Below, piece by piece: positions 1 through 7,598 of a stretch of 45,114 nt of DNA. The notes under the pieces were generated by a model. It did no database searches. It had not been told where the DNA came from and worked only from the letters and a program-made list of their open reading frames with translations. The DNA is from Silicimonas sp. GTDB lineage: Bacteria; Pseudomonadota; Alphaproteobacteria; Rhodobacterales; Rhodobacteraceae. Location of the stretch: positions 1 to 45,114 of the forward strand of contig JAJEGW010000023.1 in NCBI GenBank assembly GCA_022819605.1, read 5' to 3'. Each line of letters begins with the position of its first letter. The stretch's first letter is position 1. The position numbers and the translations under genes were made by a program.

Positions 1-1092
1 GACGAATGGGACGCCATTACCCTGAACTACACCTCCGGCACTTCCGGGCGACCCAAGGGTGTGGTCTATCATCACCGTGGCGCATATCTGATGGCGCTTG
101 GAACCGTGGCGGCCTGGCAGAACCCGCACTATCCGGTCTATTTGTCGGTCGTGCCGATGTTTCACTGCAACGGCTGGGGTCATCCCTGGGTGATCGCCAT
201 GCTGGGCGGAACCATGGTCTTTACCAGAACGCCCGCGCCGGATCTGATTCTGGACACCATCCGCACCCACGGCGTGACTCATTTTGGCGCTGCGCCAATT
301 GTTCTGCAAATGCTCGCCGAGACCGCAACCGGTTCCACCGACCCGTTTGAACCGGCGATCAAGGTGCTGACCGCGGGTGCACCGCCGCCGCCGTCGGTTT
401 TGGAAAAGACCAAGGCAATGGGGTTTGAAGTAATGCAGGTCTATGGGTTGACCGAGACCTATGGGCACATTTCCATGTGCCTCTGGCAGGACGGTTGGGA
501 AGAGCTTGAGGCCAGCGAACAGGCGCAGCTTCAGGCGCAACAGGGCATTGCCCTGCCGATGGTCGAAGCCGTCGCGGTCATTGATGCTGAAACCGGCCAA
601 CCGGTTCGCATGGATGGCAAGACCCAAGGCGAGATCGCGGTGCGCGGCAACACCGTGATGAAGGGATATTACAAGGATCCCGATGCCACGGCAAAAGCCT
701 TCGAAGATGATTGGTTCTGGTCTGGCGACGCAGCCGTGGTGCATCCCGACGGATACATGCAGATCCGCGATCGGCTGAAGGACGTTATCATTTCAGGAGG
801 CGAAAACATCTCGTCCGTCGAAGTCGAGGCTGTGCTGTTTCGCCATCCGGCTGTCCAGATGGCAGCCGTAGTCGCGATGCCTCACGAGAAATGGGGCGAA
901 GTGCCCTGCGCTTTTGTTGAATTGCGGCCCGGAGCACAGGCAACCGCAGACGACATCATCAAGTTCTGCCGAGAGCATCTCGCTGGCTTCAAGACTCCGA
1001 AAGCTGTCGTATTCTCCGAACTTCCCAAGACCTCTACCGGCAAGATCCAGAAGTTTCAGCTTCGCGATGCCGCGAAGTCCATGAGCGCCTGA
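1..1092 (+). CDS. Acyl-CoA synthetase / AMP-binding ligase, DmdB-like (5' truncated by window edge)
   Basis: The reading frame is open from base 1, so the N-terminus lies outside the window. Visible protein: the ATP/AMP-binding P-loop motif YTSGTSGRPKG at the very start, the A5-type motif YGLTETYG, the A7-A8 region with WFWSGD and IRDRLKDVIISGGENIS, and the C-terminal lysine motif PKTSTGKIQK. These are the hallmarks of the ANL superfamily, which activates a carboxylic acid with ATP and CoA through an acyl-adenylate. The text around the first motif and the DmdA-type gene that starts on the base after its stop suggest the methylmercaptopropionyl-CoA ligase (DmdB) group or a medium-chain acyl-CoA ligase. 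Substrate cannot be read from the sequence. Family assignment is firm, DmdB identity is inference. Confidence 0.9.
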   Translation, partial: DEWDAITLNYTSGTSGRPKGVVYHHRGAYLMALGTVAAWQNPHYPVYLSVVPMFHCNGWGHPWVIAMLGGTMVFTRTPAPDLILDTIRTHGVTHFGAAPIVLQMLAETATGSTDPFEPAIKVLTAGAPPPPSVLEKTKAMGFEVMQVYGLTETYGHISMCLWQDGWEELEASEQAQLQAQQGIALPMVEAVAVIDAETGQPVRMDGKTQGEIAVRGNTVMKGYYKDPDATAKAFEDDWFWSGDAAVVHPDGYMQIRDRLKDVIISGGENISSVEVEAVLFRHPAVQMAAVVAMPHEKWGEVPCAFVELRPGAQATADDIIKFCREHLAGFKTPKAVVFSELPKTSTGKIQKFQLRDAAKSMSA

Positions 1093-2199
1093 ATGGCACA
1101 CCTTGTCTCTCATTCCCGCCGCTTGCGCGATACGCCGTTTACACCCGGTGTCGAAGCTGCCGGCGTCAAGGCCTACACCGTCTACAATCGCATGCTTCTG
1201 CCGACGGTCTTCGAAGATATGGAATTTGACTACCACCATCTGAAAGAACATGTGCAGGTCTGGGACGTATCGGTGGAACGTCAGATCGAACTGAACGGCC
1301 CGGACGCCGCGCGGCTGATGCAGATGCTGACGCCGCGCGATCTGCGCAAGATGCAATCGGATCAGTGCCACTATGCGCCGATCGTTGATGAACGCGGCAA
1401 AATGCTGAACGATCCGGTTGCGATCAAGCACAGCGACACGCGCTGGTGGATCTCGATTGCCGACAGCGACCTGCTTTACTGGGTCAAGGGGCTGGCACTT
1501 GGCGCGGGGCTTGACGTCAACGTGTTCGAGCCGGACGTGTCGCCTCTGGCCGTGCAAGGGCCGAAATCGGGCGCCCTGATGGAGCGGGTCTTTGGTCCTG
1601 ATGTGCAAGACATCCGCTTTTTCAGCCAGAAACGGCTGGCCTTCCTAGACACCTCGTTCATCATCGCGCGCTCGGGCTATTCGAAACAGGGCGGGTACGA
1701 AATCTATGTTGAGGGCCGTCAACACGGCATGCCGCTCTGGGATGCGCTTTTCAAGGCTGGAGAAGACCTGAACGTCCGCCCGGGCTGCCCGAACCTGATC
1801 GAGCGGGTCGAGAGCGGGTTGTTGAGCTACGGCAATGACATGACCATGGACAACACACCGTTGGAATGCGGCCTGGGCAAGTACTGCAAGCCCGAGGAAG
1901 GGCTGGAGCACATCGGCCGGGAGGCGCTCGCGGTGGAAGCCGCACAGGGCCCCGCACGCCAGATTCGCGCGATTTCGATCGCGGGAGAGGCGCTCAGCCA
2001 CGCCCGCACGGGCTGGCCGTTGACGAAGAACGGTGCGAGGGTCGGTCAGGTGACATCGGCGGCCTGGTCGCCAGATTTCCAGACCAACGTTTCGATCGGG
2101 ATGGTGGATGCGGGCTATTGGGATCCGGGCACAGAACTGATCGTCGAGACGCCACAAGGGCTGCGAGAGGCGCGCGTGCAAAATTGCTTTTGGAACTAG
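1093..2199 (+). CDS. dmdA: DmdA-type GcvT-fold demethylase (probable DMSP demethylase)
   Basis: 368 residues, the usual DmdA length (about 370). The protein has the aminomethyltransferase (GcvT) fold: an N-terminal part with VKAYTVYNRMLLPTVF and a VQVWDVSVERQ segment, a central IARSGYSKQGGYEIYV motif, then LIERVESGLLSYGNDM and a C-terminal domain ending in NCFWN. As I recall them, the DmdA enzymes of SAR11 and roseobacters carry very similar blocks; these enzymes transfer a methyl group from DMSP to tetrahydrofolate, leaving methylmercaptopropionate. Its ATG directly follows the TGA of the acyl-CoA ligase with no gap, so the two are co-transcribed, and the ligase would act on the DmdA product. 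DmdA-like paralogs of other function exist, so an alternative is a non-DMSP GcvT-family demethylase. Family certain, exact substrate likely but unproven. Confidence 0.75.
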   Translation: MAHLVSHSRRLRDTPFTPGVEAAGVKAYTVYNRMLLPTVFEDMEFDYHHLKEHVQVWDVSVERQIELNGPDAARLMQMLTPRDLRKMQSDQCHYAPIVDERGKMLNDPVAIKHSDTRWWISIADSDLLYWVKGLALGAGLDVNVFEPDVSPLAVQGPKSGALMERVFGPDVQDIRFFSQKRLAFLDTSFIIARSGYSKQGGYEIYVEGRQHGMPLWDALFKAGEDLNVRPGCPNLIERVESGLLSYGNDMTMDNTPLECGLGKYCKPEEGLEHIGREALAVEAAQGPARQIRAISIAGEALSHARTGWPLTKNGARVGQVTSAAWSPDFQTNVSIGMVDAGYWDPGTELIVETPQGLREARVQNCFWN

Positions 2200-2232
2200 C
2201 TCGCCCTGATCGAGCATCACTGCAGGGCACGC

Positions 2233-2252
2233 GCTGCCGTATTGGCGGCAGC
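2233..2252. other. Short inverted repeat after dmdA
   Basis: Seven-base arms (gctgccg / cggcagc) with a six-base loop lie 33 bases after the dmdA stop. There is no T-run on either side, so this is at best a weak or Rho-assisted terminator, or an mRNA 3' stabiliser. The rest of the 2200-2428 gap shows nothing I can name. Confidence 0.3.
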
Positions 2253-2428
2253 TGGACACGGACATTGAAGCCTTGGCAACGGGAATGTAACACGATTCTG
2301 GGCGCGCGCGGCGAGCTGCCGGATTCCCGCCGTATTTGCGCAGTTGTCAACAAGAACCAAATGCATGTACGCCTTTCAACAAGTTGCCGCACCTTTCCAT
2401 CGCGACTTCGCACGCATTCCAGGTTGAT

Positions 2429-2448
2429 TGGACGAATCCGTTCGTCCA
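2429..2448. promoter_or_regulatory. Palindrome before the nucleotidyltransferase gene, candidate operator
   Basis: Perfect inverted repeat with 8-base arms (tggacgaa / ttcgtcca) and a four-base centre, ending 10 bases before the ATG chosen for the nucleotidyltransferase gene. Toxin-antitoxin promoters are often autoregulated through palindromes in this position. It could alternatively be an RNA hairpin that hides the ribosome binding site. Confidence 0.4.
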
Positions 2449-2458
2449 GTTTAGATGT

Positions 2459-2800
2459 ATGATTTCGGCTGAGATTTCGTCCGCCAGGATGTTTGGCAAG
2501 TGCCTTTCGACACTGGTAGAACTGTGTCGCGCGGAATTGCGCGCGGAGGAGGTCTGGCTGTTCGGCAGCCGCGCAAGAGGCGATTGTCACGATGACTCCG
2601 ATTGGGATGTCATGGCGATCATTGATGACCTAGCCCCCGATGATATGACGGATCCGATGACGCTTTGGCAAGTCAAGAGACGTGTCGACCTTCCGCTGGA
2701 CTTGCTCGCAGTCAAAAAGTCGGACTTTCTGTCAGCGCAGAATGCCGTGACGACCTTGAGCCACGAGGTGAAGCGGGAAGGCGTCCGCCTCGATGTCTAA
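2459..2800 (+). CDS. Minimal nucleotidyltransferase (MNT domain), antitoxin-like
   Basis: 113 residues from this ATG; an upstream in-frame start at 2336 and a downstream ATG at 2489 are possible. The Pol-beta-fold nucleotidyltransferase signature is complete: GSRARGD at residues 36-42, the two acidic residues of SDWD (D48, D50) and a third acidic residue in LPLDLLAV (D81). Such MNT proteins are commonly paired with a HEPN protein. In studied pairs the MNT partner acts as antitoxin by adenylylating the HEPN toxin or by binding it. Here the next gene starts 8 bases before this one ends, which supports co-translation of a two-protein module. The pair lies outside the prophage, between dmdA and the tRNA integration site. 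Confidence 0.75.
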   Translation: MISAEISSARMFGKCLSTLVELCRAELRAEEVWLFGSRARGDCHDDSDWDVMAIIDDLAPDDMTDPMTLWQVKRRVDLPLDLLAVKKSDFLSAQNAVTTLSHEVKREGVRLDV

Positions 2801-3272
2801 GACGCGGGCCATCGGCTCGCATGTCAAGCTCGCATTTCGCGACGTCAACAGTGCAGGAAAGCTTGGTCCTGATGATCGTCAGACGGCCATGCTCTGGTTC
2901 TACGCTGTTGAGAACTTGGTTATGGCGACGCTTGCATCCGAGGATATTTCGAGAAGGGAATGGAGGACGGCCGCGGGAAATCATCAGATTGACAGGATGA
3001 TTGCCATCCTGCCTTCGGACTGTGCCATCAAAGGCGGTCTCGACGATTTCTCACCTCTCACGGTCTATTCGACTGGATTCCGGTATCCGACTCCTTCCGG
3101 CAAGATCATGAAGGCTCCCGACGAAGACTTGACACGAAAGTGGATCGAACAGGCAACGGAGTTCGTTACCATGTTCGGCAGGCATTTCCAGGTTGATGTC
3201 TTGAACGACGATGCCGTTGCTGGCTCCACGACTCCGTTCAGATCGAAAGATCATGGTACGTTCGAACCGTAA
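2793..3272 (+). CDS. HEPN-domain protein, putative partner toxin of the MNT gene
   Basis: 159 residues. The N-terminal helix with DRQTAMLWFYAVENLVMA, the central NHQIDRMIAILP segment and the FRYPTP stretch match the general HEPN (PF05168-like) layout: a helical bundle with a His-containing turn in helix 2 and a conserved RYP near helix 4. Active HEPN RNases carry an R-x4-6-H motif late in the fold. I see an R-x5-H (R56 to H62) but not in the usual place, so RNase activity cannot be asserted. Gene order (MNT first, HEPN second, 8-base overlap) fits an MNT-HEPN type toxin-antitoxin pair. The C-terminal residues after about 140 are polar and probably disordered. Classification as HEPN is likely, toxin role is inference. 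Confidence 0.6.
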   Translation: MSKTRAIGSHVKLAFRDVNSAGKLGPDDRQTAMLWFYAVENLVMATLASEDISRREWRTAAGNHQIDRMIAILPSDCAIKGGLDDFSPLTVYSTGFRYPTPSGKIMKAPDEDLTRKWIEQATEFVTMFGRHFQVDVLNDDAVAGSTTPFRSKDHGTFEP

Positions 3273-3391
3273 TTGCATGACGCCGGGCCTCTTTGCACCA
3301 GGGTTGGTGTACGGTCACACGAGCAAGAACCTAAAGTCCAACGGAAATTTCCTGCTACAGCCGGATTGGGAGATGCGACCTTTGACGGCAG

Positions 3392-3409
3392 ATGGCGGAG
3401 ACGAAGGGA
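3392..3409. repeat. attL core, 18-bp copy of tRNA-Ser 3' end
   Basis: The string atggcggagacgaaggga occurs here and again at 40209-40226, where it is the 3' end (CCA, discriminator, acceptor strand, start of the T-arm) of tRNA-Ser on the minus strand. Sequence on both sides of the two copies differs. This is the expected footprint of tyrosine-recombinase integration into a tRNA 3' end, with this copy being the displaced original host end. Confidence 0.88.
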
Positions 3410-3568
3410 CCGCCATTGTTACATTTTCGCCAACTTTGCAACAAATCGGCAAAAGTCACTTTGCGTCAAATTACCCCTTGAAAACAAGGCGATATTAGAT
3501 GCAGAATACATCTGCACACTGCACCTAGCGTCATCTGCAATCACGGCGTATCACAAAAATTGGGTGCG

Positions 3569-3586
3569 AATTGGGACTCAAATCGG
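3569..3586 (+). repeat. Candidate integrase arm-type site, left end
   Basis: aattgggactcaaatcgg lies between attL and the integrase start. A copy with one inserted C is found at 40144-40162, close to attR and in the same orientation. A related block (caaaaattggg) precedes it at 3554-3564. Repeats at both phage ends flanking the core are what arm-type integrase sites look like. Function is inferred. Confidence 0.5.
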
Positions 3587-3605
3587 CTCAAAAATGGGGG
3601 ACTCG

Positions 3606-4784
3606 ATGGGAAAGAAACTCACGGAAGGCGCCATAGCCAGGATCAGCGATCCCGGCGTTTATGGCGACCGCGACGGCCTGCGGCTCTACGTTCGGGCGTC
3701 AGGCTCGAAAGACTGGCAGTGGCGCGGAACCTTGCACGGCCAGCGGCTCAATCTTGGACTCGGCAGTTATCCGCACGTTACGCTGGAAGAAGCGCGGCAG
3801 ACGGCATTGGAATATCGCAAGGCGGCTCGCTCCGGTCAGGATCCGCGCCGCGTCACGAAGCCGGACGCAGTGCCGACTTTCGCGGAACTCGCTGAAGAAG
3901 TGATCGCGATGCGCCAAGAGGATTGGCGAAACGGAGCCAAGAGCGCGGATCAATGGCGGGCATCGTTGCGCGACTATGCAAATCCGAAAATCGGCAACAT
4001 GCCGGTCGACCAGATCAGCCGACGCGACGTCAAGGCCGTGCTCGATCCGATTTGGCGGAAGAAGCATGAAACGGCGCGACGGGTGAAGCAACGCATTCAG
4101 TTGGTCATGTGGGAAGCTGTGGGCAGGGAGTACCGGACAGACAATCCGGTTATCGGAATGGAAAAGACGATGCAGAAAGCCAAGAAGGCGGTTCGGCAGC
4201 ATCACAAGTCCCTGCCTTGGCAGGAAGTTGGAACGGCGCTCGAAAGCATCCGCAACAGCAATGCGTGGCCTGCTACAAAGCTCGCACTTGAATTTTTGAT
4301 CCTGACGGCAGCAAGAAGCGGCGAAGTGCGCATGGCGTCTTGGGATGAAGTTGACCTTGACGCGCATATTTGGACGTTGCCGCCTACACGCATGAAAGTC
4401 GAAGAAGAACACGTTGTGCCGCTCTCGCAACCGGCATTGGCGGTGCTGGACGCCGCTAGGGAACTTGGCGACGGATCGGGGTTGATCTTTCCCGCGATGC
4501 GTGGCGGCGTACTGTCCGACAACACCTTGTCCAAGCTCCTTCGCGAAAACCGCGTCGGATGCGTCCCGCACGGCTTCAGAAGCAGTTTCCGTAACTGGTG
4601 CGGCGAAACCGGAGTTCCACGCGAACTTGCGGAAAAGGCGTTGGCGCACACGCTGCCACAAGTCGAAGGCGCATACCACACAAGCAGCTTGCTGGAACGT
4701 CGCCGCCCGATGATGACCGCATGGGCCGATGCCGTTTTCAGCCCGGAAACAGACAACAAAGTCTTGCGTCCGAAATTTGGATAG
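3606..4784 (+). CDS. int: Tyrosine recombinase, prophage integrase
   Basis: 392 residues. N-terminal arm-binding domain of the P4-integrase type (residues about 1-85, GLRLYVRASGSKDWQWR and GLGSYPHVTLEEAR), a SAM-like core-binding domain (about 90-190) and a C-terminal catalytic domain. All catalytic positions are visible: Arg in TAARSGEVR, Lys in RMKVEEEH, HGFR, the late His in LAHTLPQ and the nucleophilic Tyr in EGAYHTS. It catalyses site-specific insertion and excision at the tRNA-Ser core. The ATG at 3606 is chosen because gggggactcg gives a Shine-Dalgarno at proper distance; an in-frame ATG at 3594 has none. The gene reads away from attL into the phage. A 10-bp inverted repeat follows the stop. 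Confidence 0.95.
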   Translation: MGKKLTEGAIARISDPGVYGDRDGLRLYVRASGSKDWQWRGTLHGQRLNLGLGSYPHVTLEEARQTALEYRKAARSGQDPRRVTKPDAVPTFAELAEEVIAMRQEDWRNGAKSADQWRASLRDYANPKIGNMPVDQISRRDVKAVLDPIWRKKHETARRVKQRIQLVMWEAVGREYRTDNPVIGMEKTMQKAKKAVRQHHKSLPWQEVGTALESIRNSNAWPATKLALEFLILTAARSGEVRMASWDEVDLDAHIWTLPPTRMKVEEEHVVPLSQPALAVLDAARELGDGSGLIFPAMRGGVLSDNTLSKLLRENRVGCVPHGFRSSFRNWCGETGVPRELAEKALAHTLPQVEGAYHTSSLLERRRPMMTAWADAVFSPETDNKVLRPKFG

Positions 4785-4790
4785 AAGCAA

Positions 4791-4828
4791 CGCGAAAGCC
4801 TTGAAAACTTGGACTCAGGGCTTTCGCG
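4791..4828 (+). terminator. Stem-loop after the integrase
   Basis: Perfect 10-base arms (cgcgaaagcc / ggctttcgcg) with an 18-base loop begin 6 bases after the integrase stop. No T-run follows, so intrinsic termination is not certain, but position and arm length suggest separation of int from the next transcription unit. Confidence 0.5.
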
Positions 4829-4835
4829 CCAACAC

Positions 4836-4864
4836 TTGACAAAAAGCTATTTTCCCCCTAACAT
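4836..4864 (+). promoter_or_regulatory. Sigma70-type promoter upstream of the AlpA-like gene
   Basis: TTGACA at 4836-4841, a spacer of exactly 17 bases, then TAACAT at 4859-4864. This is a near-consensus housekeeping promoter. It points at the AlpA-like gene starting at 4968, giving a leader of roughly 95 bases. Confidence 0.6.
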
Positions 4865-4967
4865 CCTGATTTTATACGGGAAATTTCAGATTCAGCATTG
4901 ATTTATGACGATTCCGGCCCTAGCTTGGTGACGCGCGATGATTCGCAGCAACCTGAAAGGGCGCAAA

Positions 4968-5159
4968 ATGGCTAAGAAAGAACTCATGGCGATCAGTGAT
5001 GTTGCAAAGCGTGTTGGCATGAGCCAACCGACGATTCTTCGATGGACAAAGAGCGGGACATTCCCGCAACCAATCAAGCTAGGACCGCGAGCGCAGCGTT
5101 GGCGTCGGGTCGATATCGAGCGTTTTCTGCAAGGCGATGATGCCGCAGCGTCAGCGTGA
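4968..5159 (+). CDS. AlpA-like small HTH regulator, candidate excisionase
   Basis: 63 residues. The protein is one winged/MerR-like helix-turn-helix: ISDVAKRVGMSQPTILRW followed by FPQPIKLGPRAQRWRRVDIERFL, the typical AlpA pattern (residues about 8-55). AlpA-family proteins activate integrase or serve as recombination directionality factors in prophages and islands. Placement directly after int fits an excisionase role. The ATG at 4968 has aaaggg 8 bases upstream; the in-frame ATG at 4938 lacks a binding site. Expression is likely from the promoter at 4836. The function is inferred from family and position. Confidence 0.8.
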   Translation: MAKKELMAISDVAKRVGMSQPTILRWTKSGTFPQPIKLGPRAQRWRRVDIERFLQGDDAAASA

Positions 5160-5203
5160 CGTGGCAGTCATTGCCCGATCTTCGGTATTAAAAGTTCCCC
5201 AAG

Positions 5204-5710
5204 CTAAATAACTTGAGTGTCTTTGGCCTCTGAGTATCGAACACCGAGAAGTCTGATTGACATCGCGTCCCGTGAGACATTAAATTCCTGTGCGAGACCT
5301 TCAATCGTATTAATGCCTTTCTCCTGATTTTCAGTTATTAAATTCCAAGGCATCAAAATATCCGCAGCCATTCTATTGGCTTCAGCTTCTACATGGTTGC
5401 TTAATCCTTCTGCTCGAAGCATGGCGTCCTCGACCAATCCATCCCCAATCAAATGGGAATGCAGAAGAAAATGAGAAATTTCGTGAGCAATTGTAAAGCG
5501 GCGCCTAGTCTCCGAATGGAGTCCATTTACGTATATTCTATATTTTCTGTCGTCATTTTGTCCTTTTGCAGTAATCATTCCTGAAATTTCGACAGGCCAA
5601 TTTCTCACCTTAAATACCTTCAACCCGAGGTCATGGGCAATTTTTACGGTCGGTACCGGCGCCCTTTTCTGATGCTCTTTCACAACAGCCATTTGCTCAC
5701 TTGCCAGCAT
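5204..5710 (-). CDS. ImmA/IrrE-family metalloendopeptidase
   Basis: 168 residues (ATG at 5710; an alternative Met is residue 7). It carries the zinc-protease motif HEISH at residues 76-80 in RRRFTIAHEISHFLLH, and a downstream glutamate-rich helix (VEAEANRMAADILMP, about 107-121) that supplies the third metal ligand, as in ImmA and IrrE. A C-terminal segment (GLAQEFNVSRDAMSIRLL) looks like the usual helical tail. ImmA proteases cleave phage repressors to trigger excision. No HTH repressor partner is adjacent. Its start overlaps the stop of the upstream membrane gene by one base (TAATG), so they form one translational unit. The region is visibly richer in A+T than the morphogenesis genes, as expected for a late-acquired moron. 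Confidence 0.85.
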   Translation of the reverse strand: MLASEQMAVVKEHQKRAPVPTVKIAHDLGLKVFKVRNWPVEISGMITAKGQNDDRKYRIYVNGLHSETRRRFTIAHEISHFLLHSHLIGDGLVEDAMLRAEGLSNHVEAEANRMAADILMPWNLITENQEKGINTIEGLAQEFNVSRDAMSIRLLGVRYSEAKDTQVI

Positions 5711-6102
5711 TAGACATTTTCCTCCTTTTCCGCATCGTCCACTGGAAGATCGCCACTTGGAGGCATCCGTCCAGTATGACTCACAGATCCGCTGCGAGGA
5801 TTCTTCAAACGTCCCGTATCGTACAGTCTTTGCACCGCCTCTCTTGCTGTACTGTCTGCTCTAGATTCGGCGCGCTCTAAAAGCAGTTGGAAACCAAAAA
5901 AACCCAAGATTGCAAAGACAATACCCACCAAAACAAAAACCACTTCAAGAAGCGTAATCTGGAATGCTATTTGATCAATTCTCCAAGTCATGTCTTCTTG
6001 CGTCTGAGTCGCTTCAATTCGGATAATTGAAAGAAGAAAGACAAAGAAGATAATATTTACGGCACCGAGAACCGCATTGAAAATTGTTCCAAAGTGTTTC
6101 AT
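5710..6102 (-). CDS. Small two-helix membrane protein paired with the ImmA-like protease
   Basis: 130 residues. Two hydrophobic stretches, about residues 8-28 (ending FFVFLLSII) and 48-75 (VVFVLVGIVFAILGFFGFQLLL), separated by a polar loop with TQTQEDMTWRIDQ. A charged cytoplasmic-type tail follows (ERAESRADSTAREAVQRLYDTGRL) and ends in an acidic DDAEKEEN. No family recognised. It is the first gene of a two-gene unit with the metalloprotease. Possible roles are superinfection exclusion, an abortive-infection effector or a signalling partner of the protease. All of these are guesses from the arrangement. Low GC compared with the neighbouring phage genes supports a separate origin. Confidence 0.65.
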   Translation of the reverse strand: MKHFGTIFNAVLGAVNIIFFVFLLSIIRIEATQTQEDMTWRIDQIAFQITLLEVVFVLVGIVFAILGFFGFQLLLERAESRADSTAREAVQRLYDTGRLKNPRSGSVSHTGRMPPSGDLPVDDAEKEENV

Positions 6103-6500
6103 TTTCTATCTTGACATCTGACGGGCATTTGTACAGAGGTTGGCACCGTTCCCTTGGTCCGTCAAGGAAGAAAAATTTGCTTTATGATCAGTGCCTTTCA
6201 CGCAAGCGTCACCGCGTCAAGGTGAGCCCAACCTTGGGGGGTGACAACATGCACAGAACAGATCCGCCCGACGCGGCAAAGCCCGCGCCGACCCCGACGC
6301 GCCCGCCGTCGATGGCAAGTCCGTGGAAGCGTGAGGCAAGGGGCGAAGTCGTGGCGAAACCGGTCAAGCCTTGACGACACGCCACGGAAGTGACAACCGG
6401 GACAAGCGGCATTAACATACCAGTTAGCGCCGCAGCCCGGTTGGTCAGTGGAATGCGTAGACCCACACGGCAATAGCCGACCGGGCACCCTCCGTCTTTG
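6103..6500. other. Gap with one possible small ORF and a weak inverted repeat
   Basis: About 400 bases without a confident gene. A plus-strand ORF at 6249-6374 would encode a 41-residue Pro/Ala/Lys-rich peptide (begins MHRTDPPDAAKP) behind a G-rich possible binding site (ggggggtgacaac). There is nothing to confirm it. A 6-base inverted repeat (caaggt/accttg, 6218-6236) sits downstream of the minus-strand scaffold gene, with no T-run. A ttgaca hexamer at 6111 has no good -10 at normal spacing. Confidence 0.4.
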
Positions 6501-7598
6501 TCAGGCCGCGTGAAGACCGCCCGCGACAACGGCTCGTACGGCGTCGTCCACATCGATCCCGCCAGGCTTCAACGCCCGCTTGAGCGCGGCTGACGACGCC
6601 GACGCATCGTTCGCGTTCTGGCCTCGGCCTCGCTTCTTCGTTTGCGCGATCTTCGTTTTCAGCGCCTTCGACTTCTCCCGCTTCTCCTCGGCAGACGCCT
6701 GACGGCCTTGGCGATTTTCGAGCGCTTCATAAGCGAGCACCGCAAGCCGAAAATCTCGATGGTCCATCCGGCTGAGTTCGGCGTCCGAATACCCCATGTC
6801 CGTCATGAAACCGTTGAACGACGCGACGGCGCTTTGGAACACCTGACCGTCTGCCAGTTCGGGAAACTCCCGGACGATGTTTCGGGCGACCACCTGAGCG
6901 CGTCCCTGCATGTCGGCGTCCGTCGCCTTCTGGCGGTCGGCGCGGCCCTGCTGAAGCTCGGCTGCCCTCTCGTTGATGGTCGCTATGATCGCCTCACGTT
7001 GAAGAACCGCCTTGTGGTAGGCTTCGCCGTTGGTCCTGGCGAGTTCCTCCGGTGGATGATCCGGGATGAACGATTCGAGAAGCTGGGAGACGTAGTTTTC
7101 CCACTCTTCAAGATTTTCAAGCCGCTGCTCGACAAGCTGTCGGGTCTGTTCAAGCTGCGCGACGTGCTCCCGGTGCTCGGACACCTGCTCGTCATACATC
7201 TGCCGCGTCATGATGTGCCGGTCGAGATCCCCGACCGCGACGGTTTCGCCGTTCGGCAGTTCCAATTCCAGATCGGGCAGCGGGACCTTTGAGCCGTCTT
7301 CAAGCGTGATGATCGGATCATCGTCGTCGCCGGCGCCTTCGTCGTCATCGTCGCCCTTGCCGTCATCATCGCCTTTGCCCTCGTCGTCGTCATCGGCCTT
7401 CTTGCCTTCGTCATCGTCCGGATCGCCGTCGCCTTCGTCGTCGTCGTCCGACTTGGAGCCGACAAGCTTCTTGAGTTCAGCATCCAGCGGATCGCCGCCG
7501 TCGCCGGTCGGCGCGTCGGCAAATTCCTCCAGCAATTCGTCCTTCGTCCACATTTCGTCGGACTCCAGCCCCGTCAGGTCCGTTTCCTTGTCAGCCAT
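6501..7598 (-). CDS. Scaffold protein (head assembly), acidic N-terminal region
   Basis: 365 residues. The N-terminus is followed by an extremely acidic low-complexity tract (about residues 50-95, runs of DDDDEG and KGDDDG), then a predicted long helical/coiled segment rich in Glu, Gln and Arg (about 130-230), and a basic C-terminal part (KTKIAQTKKRGRGQN) before a small C-terminal domain. Position after the portal and small proteins, lack of enzymatic motifs and this charge layout are typical of podovirus scaffolding proteins, which guide coat assembly and bind coat through a basic C-terminal helix. Last gene of the minus-strand packaging unit. It overlaps the preceding gene by 8 bases and has aaggag before the ATG. 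The assignment is inferred from architecture and order. Confidence 0.75.
   Translation of the reverse strand: MADKETDLTGLESDEMWTKDELLEEFADAPTGDGGDPLDAELKKLVGSKSDDDDEGDGDPDDDEGKKADDDDEGKGDDDGKGDDDDEGAGDDDDPIITLEDGSKVPLPDLELELPNGETVAVGDLDRHIMTRQMYDEQVSEHREHVAQLEQTRQLVEQRLENLEEWENYVSQLLESFIPDHPPEELARTNGEAYHKAVLQREAIIATINERAAELQQGRADRQKATDADMQGRAQVVARNIVREFPELADGQVFQSAVASFNGFMTDMGYSDAELSRMDHRDFRLAVLAYEALENRQGRQASAEEKREKSKALKTKIAQTKKRGRGQNANDASASSAALKRALKPGGIDVDDAVRAVVAGGLHAA

Noticed and set aside
2958..2980. R-x5-H in the HEPN-like protein as proof of RNase activity
   Set aside because: The motif is not at the usual late position of the HEPN fold, and no Tyr target follows, so catalytic activity is left open.
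6209..6553. 114-codon minus-strand frame after the scaffold gene
   Set aside because: It starts inside the scaffold gene in another frame, lacks a ribosome site and shows no domain.
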